64,000 nucleotides of DNA from Meghimatium bilineatum. Lineage: Eukaryota; Mollusca; Gastropoda; Stylommatophora; Philomycidae. Made by a program: the position numbers and the translations under genes. Positions 1 to 10,669 of this stretch are shown here, in pieces (the stretch's first letter is position 1; each line of letters begins with the position of its first letter). Location: contig CM067298.1 in the NCBI GenBank assembly GCA_034231615.1, positions 62,216,387-62,280,386 on the forward strand, given 5' to 3'. The notes under the pieces are model-generated. The model ran no database searches. It saw only the letters and a program-made list of their open reading frames with translations, and was not told where the DNA came from.

Positions 1-99
1 TAAGAAATGAATGTGTTTTCTTTTTGTGCTATTCGTTACAGGATTTCCTCCCGAAAGCAACAGCAAACTACAGGAGCAATTTGCCTGGAATCATGCTTT

Positions 100-545
100 A
101 AGATTCGAATTCGAATGCTATGATGTTATATTCAGCCAATCCTTCTTTATGGAAACAAAGCTTGGACAGTAAACACAAGTGCCCAAGATATGCTGGAGGC
201 AACTGAGATGTGGTTTTTGTGAAGAAGAATGATGACCATTCCATGGACATCCAGGAAAACTAATGTAGAAGTTCTCAGGAATGTTGAAATAAAATGAGAA
301 ATTATAGGGAAAATGAGAAATTGACAAAATTGTTAGGGCATGTGATGAGAAAAGTGAATCTTGGACATTTAGTAACTATTGGAAAAATCAAGGGGAGAAG
401 AGATCGAGGAAGACAAAGAAAGAAATTTCAGGATAGATTGTCACTATGACACAAAAAGAAGTCACCAACTGAACTTATTAACAAAACAAGAGACAGAGAG
501 TTGTGGAGGAGCATGAAGCACGCCACTCATACTTGATTGATCTTT
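100..545 (+). mobile_element. LINE-D relic: RT C-terminus
   Basis: Reads 'LYGNKAWTVNTSAQDMLEAT' then 'EMWFLRRMMTIPWT', followed by broken frames with 'RGRQRKKFQDRL' near 400-440. This is the conserved end of many non-LTR RTs. Bases 1-99 just before it show an AG acceptor-like site at 42 but no gene that I can support. Confidence 0.7.
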
Positions 546-960
546 GAGGACTTCTACTTTAGTTTTCTTTGCTGTCCATGAATATTTTCATAATTTCTGT
601 TAATGGAATCAAACTATTGCATTAGCTATTACTAACTTTTCACCAGTGCGGTGGATTTCAATTTGGCTTTCCTCTGAACGGCTCTTACAACCTTGTTGGA
701 GTAAAATATGCTTAATACTCTTTTGGATCACACTAGCAAGTTTTAGATGGATTATGACATCTGGGCAGCCCATGATCTCCATATTTCATGCCCAGCCTTG
801 CGCACTAAGAGAGGACACACCATTGTTGCTAATGGAATCAATAGAAGCTGGCATTTCACAAGTTATAAGTACCTCAAGAGTGAAGGATACCATTTTACTG
901 ATACTTCTGTTCTCCTTATTTTGAACAATTTTTAACAGACACTCTTTAGCCAATTTATTT
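546..960. other. Intergenic or intronic, unassigned
   Basis: A 92-codon plus frame at 646-924 looks like chance; no repeat family is recognised. 1052-1403 is likewise unassigned. Confidence 0.5.
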
Positions 961-1051
961 GTGTCCCATTACTCTTTATTTGTATTAAACTGCTCAATTT
1001 TTCAAACTGTCCCATTACTCTTTATTTGTATTAAACTGCTCAATTTTCAAA
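961..1051 (+). repeat. 48-bp duplication
   Basis: GTCCCATTACTCTTTATTTG ... GCTCAATTTTTCAAACT occurs twice in a row with a one-base difference in the T run. Confidence 0.95.
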
Positions 1052-1403
1052 CTTTTATCTTCCTTTATCTGGCTCGTTTTGGTTTTGTCATCATTATGAT
1101 TCAGTATCCACTGATCTAGGTGGTTTTTAATTGGGCTTTGTTAGTGGCAATAGGTAACTGTGCAGCCATTCTTCCTTGATCGTGCTACCCTTGATTCTTT
1201 CGTTAAACTCACATGCTAGGTCGTTTACGCTACTAACACGTCTTCCTCTTGCTTGTTGGTAATGACATTCCCCACTGTCTTCCTTTGGCATTGAAGTCTC
1301 AGCAAAAAAAAGGCCTTCAAAATACAAATTGTGAAAACTGGTTAGAATCAATTTACCTGTGCCCAACAGGTACTCAATCTCCATCAATTTGCTGCCAGGA
1401 TTA

Positions 1404-2090
1404 TTCTTCTTCTTCTGCATTCTCTCTCTCTGATAAAAGTTTGTGTGATTTATGCAAGGAAGTGTTAAATATGTTGTGCTGCCAGTTTACAGCATAGCTC
1501 CGTTATTTGCACCTCAGAAGGTCCAGCACATCAGCTATCGGCATGCCTTTAATTTGGGTAAGCTTCCCTAGTCTGTGACAGCCCTCCTATGTATCGACTC
1601 TACGTATACCATGATGGTTTATCACCCACTGTACACTTGGAATTTAAAGGCCAAAACATGTCCCTGAGTGGCGGTCTCCAAGAAAGCGGTAAACAAGGAT
1701 TTACGCTTGGGTTGACTACATATATCTCCCGCGAGGCGTTCCACTCTCAGTGAACTTGTCTTGTATAATTAGACCTTTTATGTCTGTGCCCATAGGGTAC
1801 TGAACCTTTTCTCATCCATGAGTATGATTCTGATATAGGAAAAACTTGACAGTAGAGTTAGTCCCAGATTCGCTACCCTCCTAGACAAGGTGTTATTCAC
1901 TGACAGTATGAATTCATGTCAAAGTCTTGAGTCTCTACACATATTTAGGAGCACCGGCAACTAGAATATTGTTTTTGAGCAGAAAAATACTTAAGTTCCG
2001 TATTCTCTCTCTATTTGCAGTGGCAATATTGTCCTTCTCATTGTACTCAATATGTTATCCATGCGAAGATTAGCCCACGACTTTCACTAT
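1404..2090 (-). repeat. S-C repeat, partial
   Basis: Starts at a TTCTTCTTCTGCATTC tail and includes CAGCTATCGGCATGCC, CCTATGTATCGACTCTACGT and CATAGGGTACTGAACCTTTT, matching 43300-43760. It ends about 80 bases from TOPBP1 exon N. Confidence 0.75.
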
Positions 2091-2169
2091 CTGTTGCCAG
2101 TATTACTATAACTCAAACACAAATTATTAAGCTATATACAAATTTGCTCTAAATGATCAATGGTTATAC

Positions 2170-2293
2170 CTTTGTTGCATGTGATGCATCTAATGTTTCT
2201 CCAGGCATCTCATAAGCTGCAAGTAATTCATCAGTATTCTGACTTGGCTCTTGTACTTTATGTAGTTGCTGTGCTAGCTTTTCTTTTTCAACT
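2170..2293 (-). CDS. TOPBP1: TOPBP1 exon N: coiled-coil-like segment
   Basis: One base of a split codon, then 41 codons: VEKEKLAQQLHKVQEPSQNT followed by 'DELLAAYEMPGETLDASHATK'. The 'EPSQN' motif also occurs in the ATR-activating region of vertebrate TopBP1. The acceptor is AAATTTTAG and the donor is AAG/GTATAA. It must enter with two bases carried from an earlier exon, whereas exon M leaves in phase 0, so at least one small exon (length 2 modulo 3) is missing between them, or this exon belongs elsewhere. I think the former. Confidence 0.65.
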
Positions 2294-2404
2294 CTAAAAT
2301 TTAAGGCAAAAATTAGAAGAAGAGGTTAGCAAAAAAACTAATCTTGATGATGATACATTAGCTAACATAATATTTTGCATGCATTCATTAAACACTTAGG
2401 GATC

Positions 2405-3470
2405 TCAGTGATGGACCTGTTGTGGCCAGATCCTTGTTGTGGAGATGAAATTTAGCTCAGCAACAGAGGCTGAAAACTAAAACTGGCCAGCCCCCCCCCC
2501 CTTTATAACCGAGTAAGACCAAAGTCTGTCCAAGCAAGTACAGATGATAAAGACGGATGCAACAAATCAAGAGGTGCACCAGAGCTATCAGGATGCCACA
2601 CACCAACCATACTATGCAATGGAAATATGTTTATATCTGATGGATGTTATGTTGCCTTCCATATGATGGACATCTATGCAGCGACGTTGCCAGGGCCTCA
2701 TGCCTCAAAAGGGCCCAACTACCGCTACTAAAATTTTTCGAAACTGTCCAGAGAAGGCTAAAGAATACAGCCACCGGTGAAAAAACAAAACCACTTACAA
2801 CAATATAATGCACTGAGATGCTGAAATCCGCCTGTGGAACTTAATGCTCAAGGAAGGCCTTGAGCAGACCAACAGTCAAAAAGTTGAACTTGAAAATATC
2901 CTGAATGAGAGCCATCTAAATGTATGCTGCTTGCAAGAAACACGTCTCAACAAGAATATAGCTTTCAAAATAAATTTTGACTTCCATTGTTATCGATCAG
3001 GTTGAATAAACAGAAAAGGTGGAATACTTATGCTTGTTAAGAACAATATCAGTGCATGCCAGTTATTAACATATATGGAAGGAGCAGGATATTAGATACT
3101 CCACCCAGGACAAGGTACAGAGTTCAATCTCCTCAACTACTACTACCAGAAAGACTGTTGTCTGCTAGGGTTAGACACAATCTCTGAAAGGAAAACGAAT
3201 TGCATGCGGAGATTTCAATAGCAACTTGCAGAGCTGGGGCTATGATCACATGGACAGGAGAGGTGAGAACTAGAAAACTGGCAGAATTAAGAACTTATCC
3301 TGATCAACCAGTCAATTGACTCCCAACCTTCTACTCCAATTCATTGCAAACTACCTCTACATTAGACTTGGCATTCCATTCACCAAATTTGGAGTGAAAC
3401 ATCAATAATGTTTTAAAACAGCTTGGAGGCAGCGACCACTGACCAGTCTTTCTGACTGTAGAAAATGAAT
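2405..3470 (+). mobile_element. LINE-A relic (A3): leader and endonuclease only
   Basis: Shares the leader with A1 (AAACTAAAACTGGCCAG region near 2470) and then the endonuclease: 'CCLQETRLNKNIAFK' at about 2925-2970, 'KGGILMLVKNNISACQ' at 3020-3060, 'ACGDFNSNLQSWGYDHMD' at about 3205-3255 and 'GGSDH' at 3425-3440. It stops before the RT. Unusually this keeps the 5' end and lacks the 3' end, so later rearrangement removed the rest. A run of 12 C sits at 2491. Confidence 0.8.
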
Positions 3471-3892
3471 GTATTAACCATTTGAACCCTAGTCGTTTCC
3501 CTTAAAAGCCCCTTCCCCTGGGCTCCTGAGCAAATAATACACAAAAACAACACCTCAACAGGTTTTAGTTATTATAACAGAAATAAGACATACAATTATG
3601 TTCTATTATATAATATTAAATTACCTTATGCTGACCATTATTTTATGCTTTATATGTGAGTCCTCCCAGCATGTAGACCCTTCCTTTAGGCACAGATTAA
3701 GTGGTGCAATAATTGGAACAAATAAAAAAGTAACCTTACAAAAAGATGGAAACATCCTCAGGAGAAAACACACATCATCAGGGATACTCTTTTTGCTGAT
3801 GATTGTACCCTAAATGCCAACTCTGAGGCTGATCTACAAATTATTATAGACAGATCTTCCAAAGACTTTTGCAACTTTGGGCTTACTATTAA

Positions 3893-4121
3893 TACGGTCA
3901 TATTAAGAGACACGACAGCATGGAGAGAGTGTTAATGGAGGGGATGATAGAAGGCAACAGGGGCAAAGGCCGACCAAGACGCCGTTGGACAAAAGACATT
4001 CAAGAATGCCTGCGCATGTCACTGGAAGATGCAGGGCAACTTGCTCAACACCACGCAGAATTAAAGAGATCCATAGGAAAGACTACGTTCTGGAAAGAAT
4101 ATGTCACTTGATGATGATGAT
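3893..4121 (+). mobile_element. LINE-C 3' tail inserted in LINE-E
   Basis: Sixty-three codons 'MEGMIEGNRGKGRPRRRWTK' to the family terminus 'SIGKTTFWKEYVT', followed by a short ATGATGATG tail. LINE-E sequence continues on both sides. Confidence 0.85.
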
Positions 4122-4586
4122 TAATATGGAGGAAACAGAAGTTATGTTACAAGCACCTGTGCAGAATCTGTCATGAATTAAAGGTAAATGGTGAAGCACT
4201 GATATTTGTGAATAGATTCACATACCTAGGTAGTTACACTATCACAAAATGTCACTGCTGATAATGAAGTGTATATAAGGATCGCAAAAGCAATCAGCAC
4301 TTTCGGCAGATTATACGGAAATGTGCGGCATAGCAATGACTTACACATTAAGCTGAAAGTTTACAGAACAGCGGTACTTCCAGTGCTGTTATACACTGAC
4401 AAACATGGACAGTATATAGATGACATGTAAGGAAGCTCAATCACTTTTACACAATTATTCTCAGAAAAATTATCAACATCGGAAAGCAAGACAAGATTCT
4501 GGATACCACTGTCTTTGACAGATCTGGTATCCCTAGCATCGACACTATTCTGATGCACAGATTCATTGGGCAGATCATGTGGTATG

Positions 4587-4664
4587 TGAAGACAGTGGAC
4601 TTCGTCTTGATGACAGGTCTGATGGTATAGCATGACCACATGCTGAACGCAGAAGAAGAAGAAG
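4587..4664 (+). mobile_element. LINE-A tail insertion (A6), 78 bp, with 10-bp duplication
   Basis: A minimal 5'-truncated LINE-A 3' end, ending TGCTGAACGCAGAAGAAGAA. It interrupts a LINE-E relic and is flanked by the direct repeat ATGTGGTATG (4577-4586 and 4665-4674). It matches the reverse complement of the 3' end of A4 (about 10670-10745). Confidence 0.9.
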
Positions 4665-5312
4665 ATGTGGTATGTATGCCAGATCATCGCCTTCCAAAGA
4701 TACTTTTCTATAGTGAGTTGCAGAAGGGATACACTCTCAAGGTGGTCAAAAGAAGCGCTACAAGGACTTGTTAAAGACCTCACTGAAACCCTTTGAAATG
4801 GATCAAGATACATGGGAAGAACTCACACACAATATAGCTACATGGCACTCTACAATCCAAAAAAAAAAGTTGCTGCATCTTGTGAGAAGATGATAAATGC
4901 AGCAGCTCAACAGCGGAGAGTAGATAGAAAGTCATGGGTTGACCCAAAAACCATCTACAGTGGTCATCCAATGCCCGAACTGTCCAATGGCATTTGCGGT
5001 CAGAATATGGCATAATAGTCATCTAAGAACTTATGCACATCCAATTTTAGTGTTATGAACTCAGTTATAAGTTAGTTATGTGTTATGAGTGGTACTGTAG
5101 GCAGTGTTCTGCTGAGAGGTGTGGAGTGTATATTGGGAAATATGAGTACAATGAAATCAATCCTCTACACCTCTTGGAAATTTTAAACAAGATTTTAATA
5201 TATGAACCTTTGCAATTTTACAGATGATAGTAAATATAAATGATATGAACAGGAATGATTATGATGTTTGCGACCAAAGAGCCTTTATAAAAGAAATAAA
5301 AACAAATATGCA

Positions 5313-6581
5313 CGAGGGCAAGTCAATAAGTGGGTTGCAAATGGTTGTAAAAAAATAAAATAAAGGCGATAACTTAGAAACCGATTATTTTAAAAGTACA
5401 TTGTCCCTTTTATTTTTCAAAATAATTTCCACCAACATTGATGCACTTATTCCATCATTTTATTAGTTCTCCCAAACCTGCTGTGTGCTATGTTTTCTAA
5501 ACCACATATTCACTTTACATTCAACTGCTGCGTCATTTGCGAAATGTCTCCCACCAAGGTGAGTTTTCAGGGGACCAAAAAGGTGGGAAATTGCTAGGGG
5601 CTATGTCGGGGCTGTTCCATAAGTTTCCATCCTAGATGGTCAATTCTCTCCTGAGTTAAATGTTGTATGTGGTCTGGTATTGAAGGAGCAATACTCCCCT
5701 AGTTAGCAGGCCTGGATGTTTTCTTAAAATTTCATCCAGCAGCATCGACAGAACTTCACAATACTCCGAATTCACATTGTCACTTTTCTTCTTCAAATTG
5801 TTTAGAAGCACTTCTTGACAATCCCAGAATACTCTCAGCATAACCTTCCCTGCTGATGGCCCAACCTTGAATTTTTGGACACAGGACGAAGGTTTCCACT
5901 GCATTGAAGCACGCTTTGATTCAGGCTGGTAGTGATGCCTCCATGATTCATCCCCAGTAATAATGCTGTTCAGCATGTCTTCTCCTTCATCTGCATAGCG
6001 ACAGAGATGCTGCAAGGACATGCCTAATCGGTTCATTTTGTGTTCATTCGTCAGTTGTCTATGTACCCACCTTGAGCACACATTCTTAAATTTCAATCGA
6101 TTATGCATTATGCTAAACCATGTGAGCACCCTATTACAGCTGCAACAGAATCTATCATTACTTGCCTATCACCTCTAATTATTTCCTCCACCTGTTGCAC
6201 AAATGCGCCTGTTGTAATCTGATCTGGACGGCCATATTGCACTTCATCAACAATTTTAGAGCATCATTGAAAAATAATTTCTACCCAGTTGTACACCACT
6301 TTACAGGATAAACATTTGTCAGCATAAACAGTAAACAATTCCTTATGAATGTCCTTTGCAAGCAGTCCTTCTGCCCTAAAAATACACACAAGAGCACGCT
6401 GTTCTTTGACTATACATGCCGTAAATACAGTCAACCATTGTGTTTATGCGCAAGCATGCGACACCTAACGAACAGGAACATAAAGTTCGATGTTGCTGTC
6501 ACCTAATGTAACCTTTACAACCACCTACAACTTTTTTTCCTGCCATCCCATAGAACTTTGTGACTTATTGACATGCACTTG
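5313..6581 (-). mobile_element. Decayed second mariner, different subfamily
   Basis: Ends share the GTCAATAAGT core typical of another mariner subfamily. The right end is followed by TA; the left flank reads CA, presumably a mutated TA. The minus strand encodes transposase remains at 5656-6129: 'CSRWVHRQLTNEHK', 'GDESWRHHYQPESK' with the first catalytic Asp, and 'SAGKVMLRVFWD'. The second catalytic motif is destroyed ('LLLQYQTTYNI' in place of the usual HDNARPH), and a frame break precedes position 6129. It cannot encode active enzyme. Confidence 0.85.
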
Positions 6582-6589
6582 TAAGTTAA

Positions 6590-7184
6590 ATGCATCAAGC
6601 TCACCAAAATTTTAGGTCCAGTGTTACAGGAAGAATGCATAAAAGAAACAGAGTTGTGAGCATGAAATGAGAAAATGGTTGATTTACATTTGATTTTTCA
6701 GTAAAGTCATCATCTGTTTCTGTACTTGCTATCTATATTGTTCCATTATTTCAAATATATGAAGTGGTATTGGAAAGTTACCAGACAGCATTTGGTGTGA
6801 CTATAGAGATCAACCAATATAATTGTGATACTGAAGGTCACTCCTTCAAAACGTCTTTGCTCATATGAAGCTTGACTTCTTCCAATTCAATCTTAACCAA
6901 GTGACATTATGGAGCTAGAGTACCCTAGAAGTCATCCAAATGGAATCACAGGCAGTAGTGACAAGTCTTTAAGAGAAGTACTTTCTTAGTGATTTCGAGG
7001 AATGAAAGGGTACTGGGATTGCTGTATATGTTCCCAAGGGGAGGATTTTGAAGGTGGCAGTTAAATTCTATACAATGTATGCTTGTTATTCTTAACTTCA
7101 TTCTCCAAAGTTTGAAGTCCATTCAACATACAAAAAACAATTATAAATTAAACAGTCTAACATGGAAAGTCAATCAGGACACAC
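6590..7184. other. Intron, nothing recognised
   Basis: AT-rich, no long frame or repeat match by eye. The exon missing between M and N could be hidden here or in 7931-8564 or 9065-9408. Confidence 0.5.
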
Positions 7185-7655
7185 ACGAAAATGCGCTTAT
7201 TTAATTTCTGCGTTATTCCGGTGCTATCATATGGATGTGAGAGCTGGAAAAGCTCTTTATCTTCAGAAAAGAAATTACTGAGTTTCGAGAACAAATGTCT
7301 TCGTAGGATAACTAACACCCATTGGAGTGAATTCAAATTGAATGATAAAATCAGAGAAGAGTCCCATCAAAATTTCATCACAGATGTTATCAGAAAACGC
7401 ATTGGTCCTACATCGGACATGTCCTACGCACAGACACCAACAGAATACACCACCAATCTCTTGAATGGATACCTACAGGCAAAAGAGCAAGGGGTAGACC
7501 AAAAGAAACACTCAGAAGAACAATACTTAGAGAAAGTAAAACAACCAATATTCATACTATTCAAGAACTGCACAGAATAGCTTTAAACAGACAGAATTGG
7601 AGAGATCTGACCTCTGCCCTATGCGCTAACTTCAGCGCAAAAGGAAAATGAATAA
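7185..7655 (+). mobile_element. LINE-F relic: RT C-terminus
   Basis: A 129-residue frame starts 'LFNFCVIPVLSYGCESWKSS' and goes on to 'FENKCLRRITNTHWSEFKLN'. After a frameshift near 7400 other frames give 'SYIGHVLR' and 'GRPKETLRRTI'. The end at about 7650 reads 'ALCANFSAKGK'. This is the conserved C-terminal part of the RT protein. Confidence 0.8.
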
Positions 7656-7930
7656 AGATGGAAAGCATCTATGCCTTGGGTTAGTCATGTCATCTTCATG
7701 CAAGATGAGTCTCTTCCAAAGATACTTCTACAATGAGCTGTGCATAGGTACACGTTCACATGGCAGCCAGAAAAAACTTTTAAGACTACTTTAGAAGATC
7801 TCTCAAGCACTGCAGCATTGACATGAGCTTTTGGGAAACCACAGGCATAGCCATATTAGTGCAGTTATTAATAGCTTTGAAAAAAGTACAACACAGCAGT
7901 CAATTCAAGAGACAAAAACAAAAAGAGAAA
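7655..7930 (+). mobile_element. LINE-E tail fragment
   Basis: Reads 'PWVSHVIFMQDESLPKILLQ' and 'EKTFKTTLEDLSS', the same region as the 'RMPDHRLPKILFY' part of LINE-E. It directly follows a LINE-F tail. Confidence 0.65.
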
Positions 7931-8564
7931 TCAGATTGTTTTCTCTCGCCTCAAGACCTTCATTTCTGTTGACACTGCAACTGATTTTTACAAGTCCTTT
8001 TGACTCCTAAGCCACCTGAGGGCATTAACTACTAAACCAAATTGACATTTTCAATGTCAAGCTCACAGTACTGCCTGATAATAGGAAAGACGATAATACC
8101 TTTTAGGTTTACGCATGCCTCAGACAACTCTCATGAACTGGACTCTCTGACCTCATGAAATAACTTAGCGATGTGAGGACACAGAATACATAGTCTACAA
8201 ATTTTATGGCAGTACTACTGCAAAAACTTTACACCATATATTTATAGAGCATTATAAGATTACCCTTACCATTTTTTTAAATCTCTCAATCTATTCTTAA
8301 ATAATAGTACTTACATAGAAAACAGGTGATGGAGTTTGGCTGCACAATGACTAACACAATATTACTATCGGAAGATCACATGAAATAATACACACAATGG
8401 AAAACAAACAAAATCATACAAATAACAATACACATGACATAATCACAACATAATCATATTCTTCCTTTCTTAAATAATAATAATTTTGAACTAAAAGGAT
8501 AAAAGAAATGCTTACACTTCAGTAGTGTCCTCCCAACAGACCTGCTCACTCATGGGTGCATCAG
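7931..8564. other. Intron, nothing recognised
   Basis: No supported feature. A 25-base segment at about 8316-8340 has AG and GTAAGT borders on the minus strand, but its phase does not fit exons M and N. Confidence 0.5.
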
Positions 8565-8890
8565 TTGCATTGTGCCTGGCACCTGTGTAGAAGATACATT
8601 CACGATTGATTATAACGGTTTTGAGCTCCTTAAGAGATATATAGCATGCAAGAGTGAGACTAAAGTGGATGATGATTCCTTTTCAATGGTTAGGATTAAA
8701 GATCAGGGATTGAAATGCGGTGTTGCTAGAAGTGAACATTTTGTAGGGCGCAGAAGAATGATGGTCAACCAGCATAGGAGCCGTACTGTCAGCAGAAGTG
8801 TTATGGCGGATACACTCAAGGAGAGATCGGAGCAACTATGGATGTGTCCAGTTTGCAGTAAAGATGATCTGACGACTAACTAACTAAAAA
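8565..8890 (+). mobile_element. Family G RNase H-like tail
   Basis: A 103-residue frame with 'ETKVDDDSFSMVRIKDQGLK', 'GRRRMMVNQHRSRTVSRSVM', 'RSEQLWMCPVCSKDDLTTN'. The same end is found at 49679 and 56305, with a TAACTAAC repeat after the stop. The Cys pair resembles a degenerate zinc-binding end of a LINE protein. Confidence 0.75.
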
Positions 8891-8904
8891 CTTGGCTTTG
8901 ATAT

Positions 8905-9062
8905 TTTCATCTGGCCTGACTCATCAGACTTCCATATGGTTTTTGGTCACTTTCCCCTAAGGGATGGGACACCCAATTCCAACCTCCTTTTACAGCATGC
9001 ATTGCAGGTCACATGTTGCTATTCTTTGCTCTTCTTTCAAGCCCAGGCAGAACACAGGTGTT
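8905..9062 (-). repeat. S-A repeat, 5' half
   Basis: Plus strand reads CTGGCCTGACTCATCAGACT through CATGTTGCTATTCTTTGCTC, the head half of S-A on the minus strand. It follows a family G tail. Confidence 0.75.
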
Positions 9063-9408
9063 GTAAGCATATAAACAATATTTTAATGATTTTTAAAACT
9101 ACAGATGCTGAACTGATCCCTCATTCACAGCCAATGACAAGTTTTGTACATGGCATTGCATAAACCTAATAGGACTTTATTTTAAATGTCTCTGTATACT
9201 TAGTCTTAACACGGATATAGCATGAACATCCAGTTAAATCATCATAATGTCACTGGTAAGAATGAATGAACCTCATAGATTTGCCATAAATCGTTATCTG
9301 AAAGATAGACCTAGTAATTTTTTATCGCTCCAACACAGTTGATATTCACCATCTAAATCATGAAAGCAGCATGATACATACTATATTCTATTCTAAAAAT
9401 CAACTTAC

Positions 9409-9577
9409 CTCATAAAACACGTCTAACACACTAACGTTATCAGCTAGACCTATATGTCCAACATGTTCATCGAAGTCGCTACGCCAATCATGGCTATATG
9501 CAGAAGGGACATGCGAATTTTCAACTTTTCCATCTGTCAATATGTCGATATCCATGCTTCCCAAAGACTCAGTGTCA
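9409..9577 (-). CDS. TOPBP1: TOPBP1 exon M: acidic region, putative ATR-activating domain
   Basis: One base completing a Ser codon from exon L, then 56 codons. The product has 'DTESLGSMDIDILTDGK', 'AYSHDWRSDFDEHVG' and 'NVSVLDVFYE'. The lone Trp in an acidic context may correspond to the Trp needed for ATR activation in vertebrate TopBP1, but this is a guess from position only. The acceptor is AATTTTAG and the donor is GAG/GTAAGT, leaving in phase 0. The intron from exon L is 13 kb, the longest in the model. Confidence 0.7.
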
Positions 9578-9599
9578 CTAAAATTACATCTATCTAAAG

Positions 9600-9765
9600 T
9601 GGAAATAAATAGGCTTCATCTGCGCATGTCCCAGTTATGTGCATTACCAAATACGGCTGTGCTATGTCATATAAACATGCCTTGTTTATAGGTGGCCCCA
9701 GTCACCTTTCGTCAAAACTAAGCTAGTACTGGAGGGGATCCGTACCCCCATTAGCTTGCTAAAGG
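9600..9765. mobile_element. piggyBac-like fragment
   Basis: Right end AGCTTGCTAAAGG plus TTAA (9766-9769) matches the inverted left end of 50692-51608; TGCGCATGTCCCAG and GTGCATTACCA match its internal part near 51462. The other end is not visible. It starts within about 25 bases of the exon M acceptor. Confidence 0.65.
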
Positions 9766-9769
9766 TTAA

Positions 9770-9990
9770 GTCATGTTGATTTCTGACCTGACCTACTTTT
9801 GCAATGAAGTTGCCTAGAATTATCTTGATGTCTTGTTTGTTTATTTTGTCCTGCGTGAATTGAAGTTGATCGTAAAAGTGTTCAATTTGACTTTCATCTG
9901 CAGCTGATGTTGGGGCGATGTGTTATGGACCTGTGTTATGACGATGTTTCTTTCTTGTACTTTTATTCTGATGGTGATTATACGCTAATT
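9770..9990 (-). mobile_element. LINE endonuclease fragment
   Basis: Minus strand reads 'DESQIEHFYDQLQF', 'KINKQDIKIILGNFIAKVGQ', resembling the 'GDFNAKVG' active-site region of LINE-C endonuclease. No other part of the element is attached. Confidence 0.55.
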
Positions 9991-10007
9991 TGTTGGAATA
10001 TGCAATA

Positions 10008-10055
10008 TATATATATATAAATATGCATGCATGCACACACACACACATACACCCT
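10008..10055 (+). repeat. AT, GCAT and AC microsatellite
   Basis: TATATATATATATA, then GCATGCATGCACACACACAC. It abuts the left end of the Tc1-like element. Confidence 0.95.
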
Positions 10056-10669
10056 GCAAAAAAGTTAAGACCAATAGTTGCAAATGAACCAAACATAAAA
10101 TAAAATTATAATTCAAAAACCAATTAATCAAAATTGATTTTCTCAAACAACAAACACTCAACTGCTGCCTGCATGGGCCACCAGCAGAACGTATGATTTA
10201 GCAATCACGCTAAAAAAAAATGCTGCTGAGTTCCAAAATTCAGGTGTTTTAATGATGTCTGAGCATGAAATAAAACATGAATCCAAGACAGCAAAATGCA
10301 TTTGGGAGACTATAGTGTTGGTCTTGAGCTGTATTGGCAAATTGTCTTTATAAGCAATACAACTGCTGCATTCACAACCAGGGCACAACAATATGTCTCA
10401 TGACAAAACTGAGTATTGTAGGTAAAGAGCCATTGCATGATACTAAAAAGGTGTTATTGTCCAAAATTTGGATCAAAGGCTTGCAGTATCTGATTCAGTT
10501 ATTATCAGGCAGCTAGCAGCAGTGCTTTTCATAGATTGAATCATCAAGAAATGGCAACACACAGGTTATCCTAGAGTTACAACACCTCAAGAAGATAATT
10601 TAATTCAGAGGCAAGAACTGCAAGTGAATATGTAGTCAGACAGTTTCTCAGAGGTGCTACCAACACTGT

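Larger units (their letters stand above)
3655..5020 (+). mobile_element. LINE-E relic: RT and C-terminus
   Basis: Motif C 'LFADDCTLNANSEADLQIII' at about 3788-3847, 'FGLTIN', then after the LINE-C insertion 'EETEVMLQAPVQNLS', 'VNRFTYLGSYT' at 4205-4240, and after the LINE-A tail 'CMPDHRLPKILFYSELQKG' at about 4675-4730. The last part 'AAQQRRVDRKSWVDPKTI' runs to about 5012. Broken frames throughout. Two other elements are nested in it. Confidence 0.8.

Noticed and set aside
1..99. Plus-strand terminal exon after the AG at 41-42
   Set aside because: Short, unsupported frames only, next to a LINE relic; no homology recognised.
4361..4813. 150-codon minus-strand ORF
   Set aside because: Antisense to LINE-E with the LINE-A tail insertion; it spans a recent insertion boundary, so it is a chance frame.
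8316..8340. 25-base segment with AG and GTAAGT borders as the missing TOPBP1 exon
   Set aside because: Length is 1 modulo 3; the M-N junction needs 2 modulo 3.
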